Source of the DNA: Argentina anserina
Lineage: Eukaryota; Streptophyta; Magnoliopsida; Rosales; Rosaceae
Direction of reading: 5' to 3'
Assembly (NCBI RefSeq): GCF_933775445.1
Contig: NC_065877.1
Coordinates: forward strand, 33,492,694 to 33,556,693
Length of the DNA: 64,000 nt
The notes below the pieces were generated by a model. It worked only from the letters and a program-made list of their open reading frames with translations, was not told the DNA's origin and made no database searches. The translations under genes and the position numbers were made by a program. Numbering within the stretch: the stretch's first letter is position 1; every line of letters starts with the position of its first letter. Positions 1-11,320 of the stretch are shown here, one piece after another.

Positions 1-900
1 AAACTGAGAGAGTAAATGATCAATAGGATATTAAAATCTTTTCGTAGGATAAACATACCCAGGCACTAGTTATTAACTGAATTGGGATCACAGTGAGTAA
101 CTGAGTACGTATTAGATGATTGATGCAGAACATGTTCAAAATTGCTTAAATCTCCTTAAAGAAAAATCAAGCCCAATATAGATCGTTCAATATATATGGC
201 TTTAATTTCTTCCTGCAAGAACTCAATGCATCATAGTAACAAAGTCTCACAATACCATTTGCTCAGTTCACCAGAGCATTTAGAACATAGAGCTCAATTG
301 CATATATGAATGACTGAGTGCAAAGGATATCACAGCTCATAGCATCACATTCAACTACAGCAAAATTATTACCGGGTCACTAAAAGTTTCTATCTTCAGT
401 TCAGAACCCCAAACGGTCATCTCAGGTAACCAATACTCAATTAGCAAGTTTATCATCCAAGTAACCTAAAAACCCAGAACCAAACAAGAAGAATCAAAGA
501 ACGTACAAGAAGTTCAGTGCAGAAAGAAGTTACCTTTTGAGCTTGATCCTGGTGAAGGCTGAGTATGAAATGAACTTGCAGAGAATTTAACACAGTGGGT
601 AGCCATTGCTCACTTGAAGGTTCAAGCAATCAAGCTTGCTAGCCTGAACTGAAAAATGAAAAAAGAAGACGTCTAACTCTGACTCATGAATTTTCAATGA
701 TACACAGAGCTCAGAAAACACTTGTCTGATGATCCCAGTTTTTCCATGTCTTGGAGTTTGCATAGTGGTGTGCATAAACTATATAGTAATGCCAAATTGC
801 CAATGGCCTGGAGGTCAGTGTAGTACATTAGTCTTAACTCTTAACTCCTAATTATGACGGTTGACTCTTGACAACACAAGCAACAAGAAAATGCGGCAGC
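1..900. other. Left-edge non-coding region, possible minus-strand first exon
   Basis: No convincing protein gene is visible. On the minus strand a candidate splice donor (AAAAG then GTAACT) lies near 534. The stretch from about 780 down to 535 could therefore be a first, perhaps untranslated, exon of a gene whose body lies left of the window. The 62-codon minus-strand reading frame there resembles no family I know. The bases next to 900 belong to the promoter of the following eIF1 gene. Confidence 0.25.
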
Positions 901-1120
901 TGGGCCAGGCCCAAGCCCAATAAATGCACACACTACCCAATTAAATGGCCCATACGTCATCGTAGTCCCCTCCACACAATCCTCCTTCTTCTGGAACGCT
1001 CCAACCCCACCTCTTCCCACCCTCGCGCGCGTACTATTAACACTAACTCCCGCGCGTGGGGGAGTACACCGTGAAGCTTTGCGCCACCGACCTAATCCCA
1101 AGTCCGCACCTTTATATAAA
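901..1120 (+). promoter_or_regulatory. eIF1 gene promoter with site II elements and TATA box
   Basis: TGGGCC occurs at 901-906 and its complement GGCCCA at 908-913 and 947-952. These are site II elements, typical of plant translation-machinery and growth-linked genes. A TATATAAA box lies at 1113-1120, about 30 bases before a CT/GA-rich stretch that probably holds the transcription start. The 5' leader appears to be split by an intron from about 1243 to 1495 (GTTAAT to a GATGCAG acceptor). Confidence 0.6.
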
Positions 1121-1542
1121 TCATCATAAATTTTCCAGCCCAAAATTCCCAGAAGGTTTCTATTTGAAGAGAGAGAAGAGCAGGAAAACCACCGCCACCG
1201 TCACCGTCCGGCCGATCTCCGAAGCCCGAAATCATCTGATCAGGTTAATCTCAGCCTGCGGTTTTGATTCCGACAATTTCTAGGGATTTTTTGCTCTCCG
1301 ATTTGGGGGTTTCTTGATTCGAATCACAGTTTTTAGGGTTTCGATTCTAGATTCGTGAAATTTAAGATCTTGATTGTGGAATTGTTTATGTTTATATTTG
1401 TTTTCGATGAATTAGAATCTTGAATATTGAGATGAGGTTTTGATGTTGAAATTGAGCAAGATGATTTAGGTTTTGTGATGTTTGATGATGCAGATCTGAG
1501 AAGAGGGATTTGTCCGGGCCTGTTAGTTCATTACCAAGTTTC

Positions 1543-2462
1543 ATGTCTGATCTCGACGTCCAGATTCCTTCCGCCTTTGGTATGCTTTACTTGTCTTTCT
1601 AATGTTATCGATTTTCGGGGTTTTATTTGATGTTTTATAGCTAAATTGGAGCAGACACTTGTGATTGCTGTGATGCATGTGATTAAATGCATTGGATGCG
1701 TTAATTTGCTTTGATTTATTTGGTGAATAATTGTTTGTTGCTACGTTTTATACAATGGTTTGGTTGTTATACTTGCTAATCGCACATGAAAACAGTTGGT
1801 ACGGATTGCTGTGTGCTTTGTGTGTTATATTCATTTTTAATTGCATGTAGTTTGATGATTCTAATTTGCCATTACATGTACTTTCTTCCTTCTAATGAGT
1901 GTTCTGACTGAAATACTGATTTTTTGGATCCAGATCCGTTTGCTGAGGCAAATGCTGAGGACTCGGGTGCTGGAACAAAAGAATACGTGCACATTCGCAT
2001 ACAGCAACGGAATGGTAGGAAAAGCCTGACAACAGTGCAGGGACTGAAGAAGGAATTTAGCTACAACAAGATTCTCAAGGACCTTAAGAAGGAATTTTGC
2101 TGCAATGGTACTGTTGTCCAGGACCCAGAACAGGGACAGGTACATGTTGAACTGTTTAGTATTGTGAAACTTAATTTCATTGTCTATATTTACACTCTTC
2201 AAGTGTCATGTGTGATTGCTCTTTGCAGGTGATTCAACTTCAAGGCGATCAGCGAAAGAACGTGTCTGCCTTCCTAGTTCAGGTAATTACCCACCTCCCT
2301 AATGCTCTAGCCGAGCTGGACAGCTGGATGTTATGCTTTCGGACTGCAATATTGTGGAAACTGCTTGATTTTCCAAATCCAGCTGGACCTGTTGGCTAAT
2401 CTGTTTTCCTTCTGCAGGCTGGCATTGTGAAGAAGGATAACATCAAAATTCACGGTTTCTGA
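1543..2462 (+). CDS. SUI1: Translation initiation factor eIF1 (SUI1 homologue)
   Basis: This is cytosolic eIF1. It binds the 40S subunit near the P site and enforces stringent AUG selection in the 43S/48S complexes. Coding exons are 1543-1579, 1934-2139, 2229-2282 and 2418-2462; all introns are GT-AG and the frame closes at 113 residues, the usual plant length. The start MSDLDVQIPSAF, the block RIQQRNGRKSLTTVQG, the repeated KEF(S/C) region and the ending IKIHGF are hallmarks of the SUI1 fold. The leader contains its own intron, as in other plant SUI1 genes. The ATG at 1543 is chosen because it gives the conserved N terminus. Nothing is missing or odd. Confidence 0.97.
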
Positions 2463-2822
2463 GCTGCAGAAACTCAAGTCTGCATAGTCTGCCCCTTTCA
2501 TGAACATGTTATTTGGATCCTATATTGTCCAAGTTTGTTATCCTAGTTTTCTGTTTAAATTGTACTTTTAAGGCTACTGTGTGATGCACTATGAACCTGA
2601 TCTATGAATGTATGACAATTTCTGTTTATCTTAATCATATTGTGAGTTTGTGTTCCCTAAATTTCTGTCGAAGTTTTTCTAAACCTTCTCTAAACCGAAA
2701 AATAAGAGCAATCTCTCTTTTAGCCATGTTAGTAAGTCACCTATGCGGCTATGCTATATGAAATTGTGTTTGATATGGAGGAATGAGTCAGATTTGTACC
2801 CAGAATGACCATTCAGAATATC
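2463..2822. other. Convergent intergenic region
   Basis: This is the shared 3' side of the eIF1 gene (+) and the DUF1262 gene (-). It is AT-rich and should carry both polyadenylation regions. No other gene or repeat was seen. Confidence 0.5.
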
Positions 2823-4064
2823 TTATTCCCATTTACATTGGATGTTATTAGTGTGCCTAAAATCACGTCTCAGTACCAAGCTTCCGTCCATTCTTCTGAA
2901 TTTGAAACTCTCCACCAAAACGTAACAGCCGAACTTTCTCCACCCGTCTGTGATCTCGTCCACCTTCTGAACCCTTGTGTCTTTCTCGTTCCCAGTAACC
3001 CACCCTCCTGCCTCTAGAACCCATTTCATGTTCTGAATAATAGCTGAACTCAAACCGACGGTGACAAGTTTTCGGCTATTTGGATTATAAGCCTTGAACC
3101 AGGAGAACCCAGTACGACCATTCCTATCGTCCTTGACAGCTTCCACGGCCGATACCAGAGCCACCTCCCTTTGCACATTTACATCCACATTCACAACGTT
3201 GCCTTGGTTGCTAGTATTCCCACAAGAGTATATCTCTTCCCACCACTGCTCGAGAGATATCCTGTAGAATTTCGACTTCTTCATCTGGCGTCTAATGGTT
3301 GCTGTCTCTCTCACAAACACAAAGGGACTGTACCATTTCCCCACAACATTAGAAGCCGAACGTTTCTTAAAGATGGGGAAGCTGAAGTCAGGGAAGCTTG
3401 ATCGGAGGGAAGCATCAAGACCTGAGGCATCACTTAACTGCCATCGGTACAAACTTGAGCTGCGGATTTCCCATCCTTTTTTTCTTAGAAATTTCGGAGG
3501 AACACCATCAGGAGCTACAGACTCTGCGAAGAAACCACCTCCTTGGTGACGATGAATCTTTACTTGTTGGTATATGTTTCTGAGATTCAAAAGTGCTGGT
3601 TTCTTGTCCCTCAAGAAGTCTCTGAAGCAACAGTTCATTATGTCCCTCTCTTTTGAACATCTGCATGCTTTCCTGCAGAGACATGTACTACTAAAAAATG
3701 AGCATGAAAAAAGTTTATGATCATATACAACTATAATACGAGCATACCCTTTGTGTCTTCCATTTGCTTTGATAACATAGTAGCAATTAGAAGTTAGAGG
3801 CTGATCAAGAACCGGAATGAACCAAACTTTGGTTGTGGTTGCTTCTTGGTAATCAGATGCATAAACAACGGTGAGTATCTTGTCCTGTGGAAATGGCAGT
3901 TGCTTAATCTGTTCACTCTTGAAGATACCCCAACAACATGAGTCTTGTGCTTCTGCTTCTTCATCTGTAATTACTAAATGACCGGAATAAGGAGCATCTG
4001 GTGGCCGGATAGAAAGGGTGTTTGGAAATTTCCGGTACATGGAGAGAGGTTTGGTCACATACAT
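2823..4064 (-). CDS. DUF1262 family protein
   Basis: The product is a plant-specific DUF1262 protein of unknown biochemical function. The frame is open for 413 codons, but it includes a 75-base GT-AG intron at 3673-3747 whose 25 codons contain no stop. Removing it joins HKG to KACRCSKE, as the family expects, and gives 388 residues. Family landmarks are the start MYVTKPLSMYRK, PPDAPYSGHLVITDEEAEA, FIPVLDQPLTSNCYYVI, the Cys-rich CRCSKERDIMNCCF block, DIYQQVKIHR and the C-terminal DFRHTNNIQCKWE. The N-terminal Met matches family starts, so the start is firm. Because the intron is a multiple of three, retention would add 25 residues rather than truncate. The gene converges with eIF1. Confidence 0.9.
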   Translation of the reverse strand: MYVTKPLSMYRKFPNTLSIRPPDAPYSGHLVITDEEAEAQDSCCWGIFKSEQIKQLPFPQDKILTVVYASDYQEATTTKVWFIPVLDQPLTSNCYYVIKANGRHKGYARIIVVYDHKLFSCSFFSSTCLCRKACRCSKERDIMNCCFRDFLRDKKPALLNLRNIYQQVKIHRHQGGGFFAESVAPDGVPPKFLRKKGWEIRSSSLYRWQLSDASGLDASLRSSFPDFSFPIFKKRSASNVVGKWYSPFVFVRETATIRRQMKKSKFYRISLEQWWEEIYSCGNTSNQGNVVNVDVNVQREVALVSAVEAVKDDRNGRTGFSWFKAYNPNSRKLVTVGLSSAIIQNMKWVLEAGGWVTGNEKDTRVQKVDEITDGWRKFGCYVLVESFKFRRMDGSLVLRRDFRHTNNIQCKWE

Positions 4065-5259
4065 CTTTCTAGTTCTTACTGTTTTGGTGCTGGTGTGGTC
4101 TGCAATTATTGTGAGGGAGGAAGGAGGGTGTAATCATATTATTTTTCTTATGAATTAAGAAAAGAAGTTGGTGTTTGATGAGGCAATTTCGATAATGCAA
4201 AATAAAGCAAAACTAAAGTGAAATAAAGAAGCTTTATCTTCCACTTCTTGTGCCATATTTTACATGCAACTCTCCACTTTAGACTATCGTCTTCTAAAAA
4301 GGGCGCACATATATTTTGAAGTTGGAAGATAGCTTTCACTTCTTACAGGAACCTGTGAATCTGTAAGTAGTAGTAGCAGTGGCAGTGGCAGTGGATAATG
4401 CAGACCAAAAACATTTAATCTTGTCATAAAGTCGTGATTTCTGTCAAAATTTTGTATACTCCTAACCATATAGTATAGGCTAGCTGGATAGGAACCTTCA
4501 TCCTCCACAATACTAGACGATAGAAATCAAATAATGAATAATCTAACAGAATTGGGATGATGAATGGAAGAGCGAGTCCGGGAAGAACTCGATGTTTTAT
4601 CGGTGAAAATATATATAGGATATATGAACTCTTTGGGAAATCAATTCCTATCTGAGATCAACTTAGGAGGAACAAATGTTGATGTAGAGCATATGTCGGA
4701 GGAGATTGAGGAGTTGATCGATCGCAACAAGGTAAAATCAAGTTTGTGGCAAATATGGCGATCAGTGGCAGAACTGTAATTAAAGTTACAGTTTTGTGAG
4801 TTGCAGATTTGGCATTTGTGAGTGTCAGGAATTAAACTCGTCATGGGGGCATCGCCATGACGTGTGGACTTTTTCGGGCTTTCGAGTTCGTTTAAGGCCT
4901 CAAAACAACAGTTTATATATTTCTAGAATTTATGTTTTTTAGTTTGTTTTGGATTTATTTTGTTTTATTCCTTAGGCTTTTAGGACTTGATTGTTATTTT
5001 TCCTAGGGTTTGTTTTAACATTATTTAAACATACTTAAACGGACATATTTTATTATTATTCAATTAAATAAGAAGAGTTTTTTCTTATTTTCTAGTGGAT
5101 TCCAACACTTATCTTTAGGGTTCTTCGCTTGAGATCTCTATATTATCATTCGGGTTTATCTAGTGTAAACCATCCATACTTCCACTGCGTCAACTGTGGT
5201 AGAAGTAGACCATAGTTATATTTACATTCCTTCTCGCACCTCAATCAGATTCATCAGCT
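4065..5259. other. Divergent intergenic region between DUF1262 and F-box genes
   Basis: This is the upstream region of both flanking genes. A (CAGTGG)n-like patch lies near 4376-4395. A 71-codon open frame at 4564-4779 matches nothing I recognise. From about 4840 to 5210 the sequence (AT-rich, then TAGTGGATTCCAACACTTATC and CT-rich) looks like the 3' part of a retrotransposon LTR, which may supply the F-box leader. That reading is tentative. Confidence 0.3.
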
Positions 5260-6666
5260 ATGGCTGACCTAAATATTTTGTGTCATGCTAGCAGTTCCGA
5301 GGAAGAAACCTCCAGGTTAGCAATATCAGACCACTCGAGACGTTCAAAGGATTCATCAGCAGGAGCAAGAAGACCATCATTGATTTCAATGAACAGAAAT
5401 ATTGATGATCTCCCTAATGAAACAATGATTGAGATCCTTTGTCGACTTCCTTCACATAATTCTGTTTCTCAATGCAAGTGTGTGTCCAAACGTTGGTGCA
5501 CTCTCATCTCGGATCCTTCGTTTATTGGTCACTTTCTACGGATCCAAAGTGATAGGAGAACCCCTATAGTTCATTCTCTGGTGGACAGCTATGGGGATGA
5601 ACTCTTTACTACAAAGGTGTTTGAAAGACTAAGGAGTTTCTTGAGCTTGAAACAAAGATCAACAATTGAGGCCACATGCAATGACTTAGTTCTGTGCTCG
5701 GAAGAGAAAGATGGTCGCCTTGATTTCTTTATATGTAATCCACGCACCATGCAAGTTGTTAATCTTCTTCCCACCCCTGGTAGTTGCCACCCGAGATTAG
5801 CCGTAGGGTTCATCTGCGAACCCTACTACGAAGATCACAAAGCTCAGCATAAAGACTTGAACTCGAAGCTAGCTAATACGAATGCCGAGTACAGGTGCAA
5901 GGTTGTGAGACTTTTCAGGTCTTATTATTATGATAATGAAGACATGTCTCAAGATTGTGTCAAAATCCAGATTCAGGTCTTCTCTGGTGACACCGGTGAA
6001 TGGACACAGTCGGCTGCATCATGTCCACGTGGCTTTCCGGCGGGCGCAATTTGGTATTTGAATTTTTCTGCCTTTGTCAGCAATGGAATCCTATATTGGT
6101 CAACTAGGACTCGGTTAATAGGGTTGGATATGTTCAGGACCAACAACATCATTAGTACTAGTAGTGAGAATATGATCGATCATTACCAATTTCATGTGAT
6201 TGATTTCGACCAGTCGCTAATCGTAGACATTAACCGGTTTCTAACAGATCATCGTTTCGTTGTTATCTACAGAGGCTGTGTGAGCCTACATTTGATTGAC
6301 AATGATCACATTGAGCCTAAGGTGTTTGTTTTCGAGTTGAAAGAACAAGTACTCCATCAAATGGTGGTTGATAGAACTCGAATATTGGGTTTGAGAGACA
6401 TTAAGCTTTATTTGCTGGACAATTACATCCTTCCGGAGAATGAAATTTACGACGGTTTCGACGGGTTTATAGCTTTCGACTGGGATGATTTGGATGTAGC
6501 TTATCTACGCGTAGATGATGACATTGTCAAGTACAATGTTGGTACAGGACGCTGGTCAGAGATGGGTGTGAAGCCTCTTTCTGGTATAATTTACCAATAT
6601 GTGCTTCCATGGTGGCCTACACCAGTTCCTACACTTCCACAGCATGACCCCGGCAAGCAAGCTTAG
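5260..6666 (+). CDS. F-box protein
   Basis: The product is a single-exon F-box protein of 468 residues, presumably the substrate-recognition subunit of an SCF ubiquitin ligase. The F-box lies at about residues 48-95 and contains DDLPNETMIEILCRLP, followed by CKCVSKRWCTLISDPSF. The preceding 47 residues are Ser/Arg-rich and low complexity. The rest is the diverged beta-rich associated region seen in plant F-box families, with no clear kelch or LRR repeat. A second Met at about residue 44 (SMNRN) sits just before the F-box and could be an alternative start. The substrate is unknown. Lack of introns is common in this fast-evolving family. Confidence 0.85.
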   Translation: MADLNILCHASSSEEETSRLAISDHSRRSKDSSAGARRPSLISMNRNIDDLPNETMIEILCRLPSHNSVSQCKCVSKRWCTLISDPSFIGHFLRIQSDRRTPIVHSLVDSYGDELFTTKVFERLRSFLSLKQRSTIEATCNDLVLCSEEKDGRLDFFICNPRTMQVVNLLPTPGSCHPRLAVGFICEPYYEDHKAQHKDLNSKLANTNAEYRCKVVRLFRSYYYDNEDMSQDCVKIQIQVFSGDTGEWTQSAASCPRGFPAGAIWYLNFSAFVSNGILYWSTRTRLIGLDMFRTNNIISTSSENMIDHYQFHVIDFDQSLIVDINRFLTDHRFVVIYRGCVSLHLIDNDHIEPKVFVFELKEQVLHQMVVDRTRILGLRDIKLYLLDNYILPENEIYDGFDGFIAFDWDDLDVAYLRVDDDIVKYNVGTGRWSEMGVKPLSGIIYQYVLPWWPTPVPTLPQHDPGKQA

Positions 6667-7244
6667 TTTGGTGGTTATTTGTTTGTAAATTGTACAAGGA
6701 TCTAGCTTACCTAGTAAGTTGCGCATAATTCAACTTTGTTAAGTACTATCATACTTGCAGTTTCTTCCATTTAAATCTTGTTTTAAAGGTTGCTCACTAA
6801 ATATTTGCTCCTTCAGTCTATCAAACGATCCTTCAGTTGCTGCATAAAGAACTGAAAATTCACTGGAATCATCCACTTAGAAAGTACAAACCCAGTTAGC
6901 TCTAACCTGTTTTCTGCATCTGATTTTAAGCTTCTAGCAATCACTTTAGTGCCCTCTTAACCCATCCAACCGTGTTCAGTCAGAAAAATTTGATTTAAAC
7001 ACCTCCTGCACATACCTAGTTGATGTAAAGAGTGATAGTGTATCAGGAGAGGAGCGATTAGACTCCAGAAATAGTCAAAAGATATGAAAACGGCTAATAA
7101 GGAAAACCTTTTGGCATGATACTTATTAATTCTCTTGTTTTCTTACAGGATTTCAAAACTTCACAACATATCATTGAATTGTAGCCATATTCATTATTGG
7201 GGAACATACCCAGTGGTGGCAGCAACATTTTCAACTTGAGCAGC
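6667..7244. other. Convergent intergenic region
   Basis: This holds the 3' flanks of the F-box gene (+) and the mutase-like gene (-). It is AT-rich and shows no gene, repeat or RNA. Confidence 0.4.
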
Positions 7245-10200
7245 TCATGCTTCTAGCTCCAGGAAATTCTTTATTACTCCCATCATTTCACCGCCAGGAA
7301 AACGTCCAAGACATCCCCTTGCTGCCGCTATCTCATTGAACTCACAAACTGAATCGCCACTGAAAGCTCGAGTCTGTCCAGTGGGATCGTGTTCCATCTC
7401 CGCATGCATTGTTGGATATTCACCCTCTTTTACGGTTGGAAGAGGAAATGAATCAAGTGAACAACCCAAAATCGTTTCCACGCCTACAGCACCCACAAAA
7501 TCATTTAATGATCATATTGTGAATGGAACTGGCTCAAAGCTGTGGTCCCCGTATTCAACTGGGGTCGAGTGGTCTCCTGTAACACATAGAAAGTACTGAA
7601 ATTTTCCAGTTGATTCAGTCTCCCAAAGGAGCCTGGCCAGCTGCCCTATAGCTCGATCAACAGCTTCTAATCCTTTGACTTTGAAAATGGTTGCCTTATC
7701 ATGGCCTGCATCATCTATCGCCTGCAAAACAAACAAAAAGAGATTTCTTTACCACTTATCAAATCCCAAAACAATCTCTCTCAGTATGAATCACCGTATA
7801 TTAAAGTGATGACATAAATAAAGTTTACTGGCAAGCAATTGCTATGTCACCATCAACTTCTTTCATTTCAGGAAACTAGATTAACAAAGATGTGTATGCT
7901 TCAGTGAGGACATATATATATATCCTTATCAAGAACCAACAACTACGGAACCAAGTGCAGCATCAAACGTTAAATTTTACTAGCAAGCAATTGCTATGTC
8001 ACCATCAACTTCTTTCATTTCAGGAAACTAGATTAACAAAGATGTGTATGCTTCAGTGAGAACATATATGAAGAGTTTTACAATTGCACAGTAACGACTG
8101 ATGAGGCAGAAAATTAAAGCGTCTAAGCTTAAATATGACCTTTATGTGGAGGAACCCAAAATCATAGCCATCTGATCGGCCTGGTTTGTGTTCATCTTCC
8201 CCTGGTACAAACACATTGGGGCAAGACTGCAGAGGAGCTGAGAGTGCCTTGGCTATTGCAGTTGCTTTGGAAGTAAGAAGTGTTATGTAGTCTCCAGTTG
8301 CTCCAGGAGCTTCCAGGATATCAATGCCAAGAGATAAGCCCAATCCAGCAATGATTTTTGTTGGAGCTACCATGCAAGGCCATAATCCATGTATCTTTGC
8401 AAATGGAAGCACCTAAAATATGTAGTATTTTAGAAAAATAAGACTTATAAAAATTACATACATATCAAAAGGGTTGTGCTATTAATCCATATCAAAAATA
8501 TGAACACTAAATGTAAATCATCACAAGAGGGTTGAGATCTTGTAAGGCCAAAATTGCTCATATGCCTAAGGATATCCTTGAATGGGAGATATCTTAGGCT
8601 TTTAAATATTCCTATTGAACTTGACATTCTTATAATTATGTATAGCACTTTCAGGAGCATTTCCAAATAGACAAGTTGTGGGAAGTTCAAGCATTGCCTA
8701 CCAAGCTTCCAACAAAAAATTATAACCACTGATCTCCACCAGTTGTTCAGCTCAGAACATTATTTATGGGCACATAATGAAGAAGATCATAGCTAAACAA
8801 CCAGAATCCAGAACTTATATATCATGAGAGTAGACACTTCAGGATTATGATGTATGATAATACTCAGAGTAGGCCAAGTACAGAAACATAAGATGTTCCA
8901 GAGGAGGAGTGTTCCTACACATGGTGGCGGTTTGACCCACTAAATAATAGCATGAAAAGCTGTTATATGCAAGGACTTTGATGATTGCATTGCTGAGTAA
9001 TGAGTTCAACAAGATGCAATACAAATGACAAGTATGTTTGAGATAACTGACCTCAATCCGGATACCACAACCACGTAAAAGGACAACATTAGCTATATTC
9101 TTCCCTTCAGATGCCCGCTTTGCATTCAGTGGATGCGCAATGAGAATCTTTGATATTTCTTTTGATAATTCATTAACTACTTTAGCTGTATGCCGTGCCA
9201 CATCACTACCATCTAGAGCTTCAGCTTGCAAAATTAAACGGTTGTCCTTCAGCGGGTCTGTTCCTGATATGTTTCCACTTAAACTTGGTCCTTTTACAAC
9301 CACTCCACATCTATGTTCTGTTGCATACCTGCAGCAAATGAGCATTTCAAATAGTTCAGTATTTGAAAGTACTTGCAAGTGATGGACAGATAGCGTGCTC
9401 TTAAGAACTGAAAACAGTCAGAACTTTATAACGCTAGAGGTTCCCAGGTTAGTCACCTTGAAAGCTGATCAATATTTCACAATTTCTTTTTGAAATAAAT
9501 TGAACAAACTTTTGATAATTTTCAACTTTCTGCATACAGGAGGTAGGGTTGATCAACCACTCAGATACAATACATGCATATCAAATAAGAAGCCTGTTAC
9601 ATCAGTTACAATAAACATTTGCACTTGCACCTGACTCTGACTTCATATTCGGGAAAAGACGGCAACTTCAATCCATCTAGTGCTGCACACAGTATGGGTC
9701 CTTCTTTTTCAAAATGTCTGTCAGCCCTCCTACTGATGACTATTCCAGATTTTTCATCCAAAGTTGCAAAATTTGACTGTAGAATAATAGTTTGCAATCA
9801 TTATTTTTTGGAAAACCCCTGGAATGCAGATTGAACATAATGTGAAGGATAGCGTTGATAGCAAGATACATTGTTCTGAACTGACTGCCCTATTTTAATA
9901 AGTTGATGCAGGACCACATCCATTAGACCTCATGGCTTCTGTGCCTTATGTATAATGAATGGACTTAATGATGAACTGTATCTTTATGGAAAATTGGCAA
10001 TGCAACAATTTAAACCGCTCGTCCAGGATCATGTTGCAACCAATATATAAGATGCTACCATTTTATGAAGAAATGAGATGAACAAATAGAGACTCGCCTT
10101 AAATGCAATGTCACCAGGTGACATTGCCAATCCTGCTCCCATGGACTCAAAAGCACCACGGCCCCTGTAGTATACCCTAGGGTTGTAACCCATCAGAGAA

Positions 10201-10406
10201 AGGTGAGCTGTGTCACTTCCACAACCCAGACCAACTTCAACAGGGTCCATTAGACCATTAACTCCAGCAGATGCTATGGCATCCAAATTTGACACTTTGG
10301 CCGCCTGAAGAGGAGTCTTAAATCCCAACTTTGGAATTGACACATCCCCCACACCATCAATCAACACAAATGCCACTCTTCTTTTTGGCTGCTGGAGATC
10401 CCCCAT
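7245..10406 (-). CDS. Archaeal-type cofactor-independent phosphoglycerate mutase homologue with in-frame stop
   Basis: Homologue of the ApgM-type 2,3-bisphosphoglycerate-independent phosphoglycerate mutase, alkaline phosphatase superfamily (3-PG to 2-PG in glycolysis, by family). Exons on the minus strand: 10406-10098, 9776-9631, 9328-9052, 8412-8140 and 7721-7245; phases agree and would give 493 residues. VLIDGVGD, GCGSDTAHLSLMGYNP, HRCGVVVKG, GATGDY and TGDHSTPVEYGDHSFEP are all present, so metal and phospho-Ser motifs look intact. Two oddities: intron 1 uses a GC donor (AAG|GCGAGT), and TGA at 7512-7514 stands where relatives have Cys just after EPVPFTI. The same frame then runs 88 more codons ending in RFPGGEMMGVI. 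As read, the product is 404 residues. It may be a pseudogene, a truncated allele or a sequence error. Confidence 0.85.
7827..8066. repeat. Intronic tandem duplication, 152-bp offset
   Basis: A block of about 90 bases beginning GCAAGCAATTGCTATGTCAC at 7831 recurs almost unchanged at 7983. Both copies end in ...CTTCAGTGAGRACATATAT (about 7918 and 8066). Both lie in the last intron of the mutase-like gene, so they do not alter the reading frame. The near-identity implies a recent event. Confidence 0.85.
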
Positions 10407-11320
10407 GTATCTGGGCTATCACGAAAATGAATCTTATGTGTTTGTAGGTCTCCTGCTCTCGTTGCAATACAACCTCAAAATAGAGTCACTACAGCATCCC
10501 AAAACCTGCAATCAAATAAAAGAAGAAGAAGCGCTATTATCATTTCAGCCATCTTTACACTTACGACAAAATCAGCAGAAATATTGTTAAATTGATTGAA
10601 TGAGAAATTTTATATATCAGAGTAATGGTTCAAAAAAACAACTTCTATGATGCTACCAATTGCTACATTCAAAATTAAAATAGAAATTCATCAAGTCTTG
10701 CACCCTCACATAGTAACAGTCAAAAGTGATTTCCCCAGTTCCTACTTGTAAAGACAAGAACACTAGAACAGAAACCCAAGTAATTATAAAACAAGTATAA
10801 TCAAACAGCTATGATTAACACCATTTCCAACCAAAAAAGCTCCAATCTTTTAACCAAAACTGATAATAAAACAATGACCCTGAATCCCTGATGAAGGAAT
10901 CTCGAATACTAAACAATACATTTGTGCATGCAAATCAAACTAAGAGTTACTGAGATGACATAACATTCTTGATGTAAGAGTAAATAAGTAACGAAATGTT
11001 CTACCTCAAAACAGCTTCAGTTGGCAATTCTTTTGGACCCAGAAACAAAGAGAGTCGCTTTTGGAACTGAGTCTGTGGTTTCAGAACATGCTGATCGATA
11101 ACAGAGAGATTGGCTACCTCTATATGTCTGCATAAAAGTTTCAAACTTGAAAGTAGAGGATTGATTAAAGCAACATCAAGCAAATTAAAGTCTTTTTATA
11201 TAAGTATTTAGTTTTTGTTTTATTATATTTTAAGGTGGATCGGCCCAAAATGCGAAGCCCACGCGCAGTGGTTCTGCCTAGCCCACTAAGCCCCAGTTCA
11301 TCACTTGGAAAGAAAACAAG
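10407..11320 (-). promoter_or_regulatory. 5' region of the mutase-like gene
   Basis: A minus-strand acceptor (GATTGCAG, near 10508) suggests an intron in the 5' leader. Farther up, GGCCCA at about 11251 and several GCCCA/GCCCAC boxes between 11260 and 11300 form a site II-like promoter cluster. No other gene is visible here. Confidence 0.35.

Noticed and set aside
841..1143. 100-codon minus-strand frame and overlapping plus-strand frames over the eIF1 promoter
   Set aside because: They cover site II elements, the TATA box and the leader, and show no family wording.
3171..3583. Three plus-strand frames of 61-84 codons
   Set aside because: Antisense shadows of the well-supported DUF1262 exon.
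4564..4779. 71-codon plus-strand frame between the DUF1262 and F-box genes
   Set aside because: Acidic and plausible at a glance, but no family, promoter or splice context supports it.
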